A DNA stretch of 64,000 nucleotides from Azolla caroliniana (lineage: Eukaryota; Polypodiophyta), in the NCBI GenBank assembly GCA_043228905.1, contig JBHGNT010000022.1, forward strand, positions 62,001 to 126,000, written 5' to 3'. Position numbers and translations under genes: made by a program. The notes beneath the pieces were generated by a model. The model did not search any database and was not told the DNA's origin. It saw only the letters and a program-made list of their open reading frames with translations. The first letter of the stretch is position 1. The number at the start of each line of letters is the position of its first letter. Shown here one piece after another: positions 58,536 to 64,000 of this stretch.

Positions 58536-59679
58536 AAGAGACCAAGACCGAGTTGACGATGGGGGGTAGAGACGAGACTTCCTCCACACTCATTCTATAG
58601 ACTTCGGCAGTTCGACCGGCGTGGAATTGTAAGACCGAGGAGACAGAAGGTGGCGACGAGGAAATGAAGATCGAAGCCGATGCAATGTTTGGTGACGGGG
58701 AAAAAACGGTAAAGGCGGTAGACCGAAGTATGGGTCCTCCACAGTCGTTCCCGTGACTTAGGAGGTTGCATCCGAGAACCAATGGAAGACCTAAGAGATG
58801 GAAAGTGGCGGCGAGGATGCAGAGGTCACGTCTGATACAAGTGACGAAGGATGGTTCGATGGAGGCGGTCGACGGAAGTGCACATAATCCTCCACACTCG
58901 TTCCCAAGACTTAGGTGGTTGCGTCCGAGAACAAACAGAAGAGCTAAGAGACGGAAAGTGGCGGAGAGGAAGCAGGGGTTGAAGCCAAGGCATGTGGAGG
59001 AGAGGTAGCCAAGGGGGTGGCAACGGAAAAACGATGGAGAACCGAGCCAAGATTGGGCCAAACGTGGGCTGAAAATATCGAGATTCGAATGGCCGAGCCG
59101 GGCAAGAGTCGAATTGACCTGATCGAGGGGTCAGACGAGTCGAAATGGACAGATGTAGATGAAGGATTGTGGGTTGGTGGCCCCAAAGAGAAGGCCCGAG
59201 GGGGATCTTCCACACCTATTCTCGAGACCTCGGCAGTTTGACCGATGTGGCAATGTAAGATCGAGGAGAAGGAAGGTAGCGGTGGTAGTGGATGAAGGGA
59301 CCGAACGGCCAATCGAGGCATTGTGGAGGAAAACCGAGGCCAAGCGGGCAAAGGAAGGCAAGGGTAATCCATAGGCAAAGTAGCAATATCGGGGGCTTCG
59401 AAGGACACCGAGACGGAGAGGCAGTGTACCCGGCCGAGAGGGTACACATTGAGGCAAAGTGAGGGATGTGCGATGTGGCCAGCGTAGGGCCAAGAGACAA
59501 GCACGAGAAAGATCAATGATGATGTCTGGCACGTGGCGGTGCTGAGCCGAGGAAGGGGTCGGGTCAAGGCAAGCTCGGACGAGGGACAACGATAAGGATG
59601 AGCTTCTGGCCAAGGATAGGTTCGACCCTAGAGTCGACGGTTCAGAGCTGACAACGATTGGCATGGGGGGATTGCTTGA
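58536..59679 (+). other. Element L internal region after element M
   Basis: The phrase 'gacttcggcagttcgaccggcgtgg' at 58598 recurs in changed form at 59225 and matches phrases of the G repeat array on its coding strand. Long minus-strand open frames here (up to 207 codons) run against the strand of L and have no domain. Confidence 0.55.
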
Positions 59680-60280
59680 GGCCATAAAGTGACTTCTTTA
59701 GTCGGCATACGGACGATTTCTTCATATCTGACTGAAAACCAAGGGTTGTACTTTAAATACCTGTTCTTCAAGGTCTCCTTGAAGAAACACGTTCTTTACA
59801 TCCATCTGGTGGAGAGGCCAACCCCTTACCGCTGCTACCGCCAACACCACATAGACCATTGTCATCTTCGCTATTGGTGCGAAGGGCTCGTCATAGTCGA
59901 TGCCGTGGGTCTGAGCATAGCCTTTGGCCACCAATTGGGCCTTATACTGGTGGATTGAACCGTGAGCGTTGTATTTCACTTTGTATACCCATGTACATCT
60001 GATTGGTTTGCACTGTCGGGGAGTGACAACCAAGTCCCATGTGTCGTTGGCATCTAGTGTTCGCATTTCTTCCTCCATGGCCGAACACCATTTTGCATCC
60101 TGCGATGCCTCTGCATAGCTCTCTGGCTCGCGGACGTCCGCCACTTTCGTCATGTACGCATAATGGTGCGCCATGTACTCAGTATATCCATACCGTTGTC
60201 GCGAACATCCGCGCGTGCATGTTCCAACTTGTGTCGTGCCTTTCGGCTCCGGATCGTTGCGTGAGTCGGGTTGGAACCAT
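59680..60280 (-). pseudogene. Copia reverse transcriptase N-terminal part of element K
   Basis: Minus strand from about 60190: EYMAHHYAYMTKVADVREPE, WCSAMEEEMRTLDANDTWDL, CTWVYKVKYNAHGSIHQYKA, IDYDEPFAPIAKM and HQMDVKNVFLQGDLEEQV, in one frame to 59722; the phrase RLKKSLYGLKQ follows in a shifted phase near 59700. It is closely parallel to 8860-9360 of element C. It continues at 51197 on the other side of element L. Confidence 0.88.
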
Positions 60281-61239
60281 TGAGGTTTTGGACTAGGAGA
60301 AAGAAGAATACAATATAAGGCTAGTTATGAATAGGTAGAAAGAGAAGTAAGAAATAAAACTTATGAATCCCACGTTTTTAGTGTATTTAGTCAATATTTA
60401 GATTGTAAGAAAAAGAATTTTGATGATAAACTCGTGAATCCCACGAATATATTCGATTGATCAATCCTTATAAAATAATCAACGAGATCATACATCTTTC
60501 TTTCCTCCTTATATAAGGATGGAAGAGGCTAAGCATAGCTTCATGCTTTTTCTAAAGTGTTCATGCACACTAAATGTTCATGAGTTGCCTTTTTACACTA
60601 TGCTTTTATTTCCTAAATATAGTGCTCATGCTCGCTAGATGTGCACGAGTAATTTTTTATTGGTGTGTATTTTTCTTAAAGTATTCACGCATTCTAAAAA
60701 TGCATCACTTACGTTTTAATAAAGGTAGGGTAGGTGTAAATAAAGGTCTTATACATATTAAATCTATGTTTACCACACCTAGGATAAGATAGTACAATGG
60801 TAAGGTTGGGGTTTGTCTGCGTGGAGGTAGAAGGTTCTAATCTTGCCCTATGCATGTAATGATCTTTTCTTTTATTTACAAATTTGTCTCTCCATCCGGT
60901 GAGAGACTCTCACCGGCCTTCTTTATTCATCTCTTGCCGGTTCTTACCGGGTCTCCTTATTGGGTCCTCCTTGCCGGTTCCTCCTTCATCCGGTTCTTAC
61001 CGGTTCTCCTTAGCGGGCCCTCCTTACCCATCCGCTTCGTCCGTTCTCACCTACTCTCACTGGCCTTCTTCATCCGGCTCTTGCCGGTTTGCTTCGTTCG
61101 GTTCTCACCGGGTACTCTTCATCCGGTTCTTACTGACTCTCACCGGCCTTCTTCATCTCGCTCTTGCTGGGTCTGCTTCGTCCCATCCGGAGGGACCAAA
61201 AATGCAATTTTCTCATAGTGTGCGATTTACACTACGACA
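60281..61239 (-). repeat. Probable 3' LTR of element N
   Basis: Minus strand from TGTCGTAGTG next to the polypurine tract to AAAACCTCA at 60281, where the sequence changes to element K. A TATATAAGG box lies at 60511-60522. The part 60900-61195 holds many copies of 'ccggttcttaccgg'-type words; 60550-60720 holds three diverged direct repeats of about 75 bp. A tRNA-like A-box/B-box pair lies at 60790-60845. The far end is a guess from TG..CA form and the element K border. Confidence 0.5.
60900..61195. repeat. CCGG-rich short repeat block in N's LTR
   Basis: About ten changed copies of a 25-35-bp unit containing 'tctcaccggccttcttcatccgg' and 'ttgccggttctt', in the U3 part of the LTR. The word style resembles the 54-bp repeats of element D's LTR, though the families are unrelated; convergence on repeated U3 words is the simpler reading. 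Confidence 0.7.
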
Positions 61240-61295
61240 CTCGCCCCCTCCAAACCCGCACATCCTCCGGTATGTGCCGAAGTTTTCGATGCTCA

Positions 61296-64000
61296 TTATT
61301 TGCCTTCATCCGTAACACTTTCCGATTCTCCCCTTATGTCGACTACGAGTTGAAGTCCACTTTCTTCGCTTTCCACATCACCGCGCTCTTTGTCCGGTTG
61401 CTCCTCGTTGTCGGTCTTGTCTACGGTTACATAGGGTTCTTCGTCAGTCCACTTCTTGAAGATCTTTATCCATTTCCCCGCTATAGGCATTTGTAGTATT
61501 GTTCCATCCAACTTGCATAGTCGGTAAGTTCTATTGTCAACAACTTTCCGAAGTTCGTATGGCCCGAACCACCTCTTAGCGACCTTCCGTATTGTTGTAT
61601 GTTGATGATCCAAACTACTATCATAGACAATCACCCAATCTCCTTCTTCAATCTTTCGTGGCCGTAGTCGACGCTTTGCGTTGAATCGGCTTTTGTTCCG
61701 GAATCGCGCTTCCTGTTGTCGGCGTGTTGCTTCAACTATGGCTTCCGGTCTTCCTTCTAGTTGTAGTATCCGGACCGCTAGTAATTCTTCCCGGCTCATC
61801 CCTTCCTTCCACAGCAGCACATTCCATGTTGCAATTGCGGCTTCCGTCGGCATTACCGGTCCATGTCCGGTCATGAGTTCGGCTGGCATAAAACCGGTCA
61901 CAGAACTATGTGTCGTATGATCCGCCGATAGTGCATATGGAAGCATCTGCGGCCAATCCTTCACCCTTCCGTTGCATGCTTTTGCAAGTGCTTTGACGAT
62001 TGGACTATGTCCTCGTTCGATCTTCCCATTGGCTTCTGGATTGTATGCCATTGTCAGTGTTAACCGAACTCCATGTTTGGTGAAGAATTCCCTAGCTTTA
62101 TCAGAGTCAAGTTCTCCCCGATCCACAATCACTTGTCCTACGCACCCGTACCTGCAAAACACCACCTCCAAAAGAAATAGGCATACCGTAGAACACATTT
62201 TCCTTCATAGCACCCGACCTTCTACTTGGTTTGTGAGATCTTCTCGAGCTAACACCAAGTACTTCTTTTGTCCGATCCTGGTTGGCATGGCTACAATATC
62301 GACCATCCATTTGAAGTTGATTGTCGGTGAGAATGTTGGATGTAACTCATCTCGGTGTCGAACTCCAGAGTAGATTTGACACTTCTCGCAACTTTCCGTG
62401 AACTCTGCTATATCTTTGTACATATTCTTCGCCCAATATTTTTGTTTGATTTTCACAAAAGTTGCCCATGTTCCTCGATATCTAGCCAAATCGGATTCGT
62501 GAAACTCGAACATTATCCGGTTTCGTTGCTCTTTCGCCTTGACCACCCGAAGTGGTATGCCATCCGGTCTTTTCGGCTCCCTCCATATTAATCCATTTTT
62601 CAAGAAGAACTTTTGGACTTGCCTCTTCTTCCTTCGTATCTCGACTCTCTTCTCTTTATCGTCCGATGATTCCTCAATCTCTTGTAGCACCTTCCCGATC
62701 ATCAAGCTTTCTCCCTCGTATTCTTCTTTTCGGAATTCTCGGATTATGTTTACTCGGCATATGTGCTCCGAAGCAATGTAGTCTTCAGAAACTTCTTCAT
62801 TATCAGATTCGTCTATGTCGTCTCCAAACCGAGCTCTTGAGGGCATATCCGCTACCGCGTTGTCTTTTCTGGAGATGTGTCATACGTCTGGGTTAAGTGA
62901 CTTAACATATGCAATCCATCTTAGCATAGCCACATCCGGTATCGTGCAACACCGCATCATCCCGAGTATCGGAAGACAATCCATTTCGAATTTGATTGCC
63001 GACACGACTCCCCATAATTCTCTTTTGACTTGTGCATATCCGCGTTGCCTTTCGTTGAGAACCTTTGCTCCGAATCGGATCGGATATTGCAAACCATCCG
63101 AGTCGGCTTGCTTAATGACCCATCCGATCCTGATTGGACTTGTATCAACCGTTACTATGATCAGTCACTCATAGCTTGGCTTCTTAAGTGCTTCAACCAC
63201 CCTCCGTAGTGTTTTCTTGAGCTTCTTCATGGCTTTGGTGTGTTTTGGTTTCCATTCGAACTTCTTCCCCTTTCGCAATAAGTGATAGAGTGGGTCCGCA
63301 ATATGTGCATAGTGCGGTATCCATCTGTGATAAAATGCACAAGCTCCAAGAAACCTTCGAACTTCGGATTGTGACTCACATACTTCTTTCATAGCTTGAA
63401 TCGCATAGATCTTGGTTGGTGACGGTCTTCGGCCGTAGGGCCCACATAGATGTCCGACTACCAATATCTCTTCTTGCCCGAATGCCGATTTCTCCCCAGA
63501 AAGTGTTTGGTGCATATCTTCTAACTTTCGAAGCACTTTCTCGTAATCACGAATATGGTCGACTACGAACTTTCGGCATCCTCGATCATCCATAGTTTCA
63601 TCTTTTTCTTCTATCGCGCATCCTTTCATCGAAATGTCATCTAGGAATGACATTGTTATCTCCGGAATGCAATCTTGAAGCACCTTGTTCATCGCGTTCA
63701 TCATATGTGCAACCGAGTTTGTCGCTCCTTGTGGTAGTGTGCACATTCGGACTAATCCTATCGGTGTCCGCATGGTAGTGATGTCTCGGCTCTCCATGGC
63801 TAGTTGGAATTGGTCATACCCCGAGTATAGGTCTCCGATGGAGTATATCGCACAACTGGCAAATGCTTCCGCAAATTCGTCCACTATCGGGCCGACTCCG
63901 GAGTTCCGGATCATGACCTTGTTCACCGGTTGCAAGTCTTGGATAAATCAGAGTGACCCATTCTTCCTCGGAACCGAAAACCATCGATTTGGGTATGGAG
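61296..64000 (-). pseudogene. Gypsy Pol of element N, one frame with four TGA stops
   Basis: Reverse transcriptase (LQPVNKVMIRNSGVGP; LYSGYDQFQLAMESRD; LPQGATNSVAHMMNAMN; catalytic MSFLDDISMKG near 63645), RNase H-like part (DTSPIRIGWVIKQA; RFGAKVLNERQRGYAQVKRE), integrase zinc finger (C-E-K-C in FTESCEKCQ) and core (AYNPEANGKIERGH) and a GPY/F module (KRWFGPYELRKVVDNRTYRL). No chromodomain follows; the end is acidic. All parts share one phase from 64000 to the stop at 61296. Breaks are TGA at 63948, 63165, 62880 and 62205; the first three fit CGA to TGA in R positions. The catalytic F-L-D-D and the long phrases before it are unlike the usual plant Y-I-D/L-D-D chromoviruses. The N-terminal part is outside the window. 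Confidence 0.87.

Larger units (their letters stand above)
51198..59679 (+). mobile_element. Element L: gypsy-type element of the G family
   Basis: Plus strand. 5' LTR 51198-52232, then TATTTGGTGAACCCGACGTG (primer site, as in G), then a Gag-like remnant to 53170, where copia element M is inserted; L resumes at 58536 and ends near 59679 against element K. No 3' LTR is recognisable and no pol domain is seen. The internal part after 58536 shows the same recurring phrase as the repeat array of G. Confidence 0.75.
48980..60280 (-). mobile_element. Element K: copia retrotransposon split by element L
   Basis: Minus-strand copia relative of C. Its 3' LTR is 48980-49380, its RNase H and end of reverse transcriptase are 49480-51197, and the upstream part of its reverse transcriptase resumes at 59680-60280, on the far side of elements L and M. 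About 40 codons of reverse transcriptase between the two parts are missing, so a deletion accompanied or followed the insertion of L. Gag, protease, integrase and the 5' LTR are absent. Confidence 0.85.
60281..64000 (-). mobile_element. Element N: Ty3/gypsy retrotransposon, 3' part
   Basis: Minus-strand gypsy element that runs off the window. Visible are the 3' LTR (60281-61239), the polypurine tract GGAGGGGGCGAG (minus strand, 61240-61251) and pol in the order reverse transcriptase, RNase H, integrase. The pol wording differs strongly from element H, so N is a different gypsy lineage. Confidence 0.85.

Noticed and set aside
58516-59685. Minus-strand open frames of 181, 207 and 184 codons
   Set aside because: They overlap each other in different phases, run against element L and are Pro/Ser/Leu-rich by composition only.

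Overview
The window is plant nuclear DNA from a large, repeat-rich genome. It carries Ty1/copia LTR retrotransposons primed by initiator-tRNA-Met (TGGTATCAGAGC-type sites), several Ty3/gypsy elements, small non-autonomous LTR elements, and one intron-bearing plant GDSL esterase/lipase gene. Nothing prokaryotic is present. The sequence alone does not fix the species; a land plant is secure, anything narrower is guesswork.

Layout. 1-1810: 3' part of a non-autonomous LTR element (B). 1958-5022: truncated minus-strand copia element (A) carrying a solo LTR. 5023-22758: a four-level nest. Copia element E is outermost; copia element C sits in E's 5' LTR (duplication CATGC); copia element D sits in the TATA box of C's 3' LTR (duplication TATAA); two solo LTRs sit in E's coding region. 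22759-24182: decayed protein-coding remnants. 24183-31695: gypsy element H, split by gag-only gypsy element G with a 4-bp duplication ACGC. 31696-33930: minus-strand copia remnant I. 33931-38364: an unusual LTR element J encoding a coiled-coil protein, carrying an intact 1.24-kb TRIM-like element (duplication CACCC). 38365-48979: AT-rich low-repeat DNA with the only convincing host gene, a five-exon GDSL esterase/lipase at 41662-44892. 48980-60280: copia element K split by gypsy-type element L, itself split by copia element M (duplication AAGAG). 60281-64000: LTR and pol of gypsy element N, running off the window.

The gene content is therefore one host gene plus about a dozen retrotransposons in different states of decay. 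Their reading frames are broken mostly by nonsense codons that C-to-T (or G-to-A) changes would explain, as expected for methylated, silenced DNA. The least routine signals are: a primer-binding-site complement and hairpin directly before the 3' LTR in elements B and J; a 10-bp hairpin that holds the polypurine tract in its loop in elements C and K; a conserved extra reading frame of about 145 codons after RNase H in C and K; a 4-bp target duplication for the G family; and a chimeric LTR in C.
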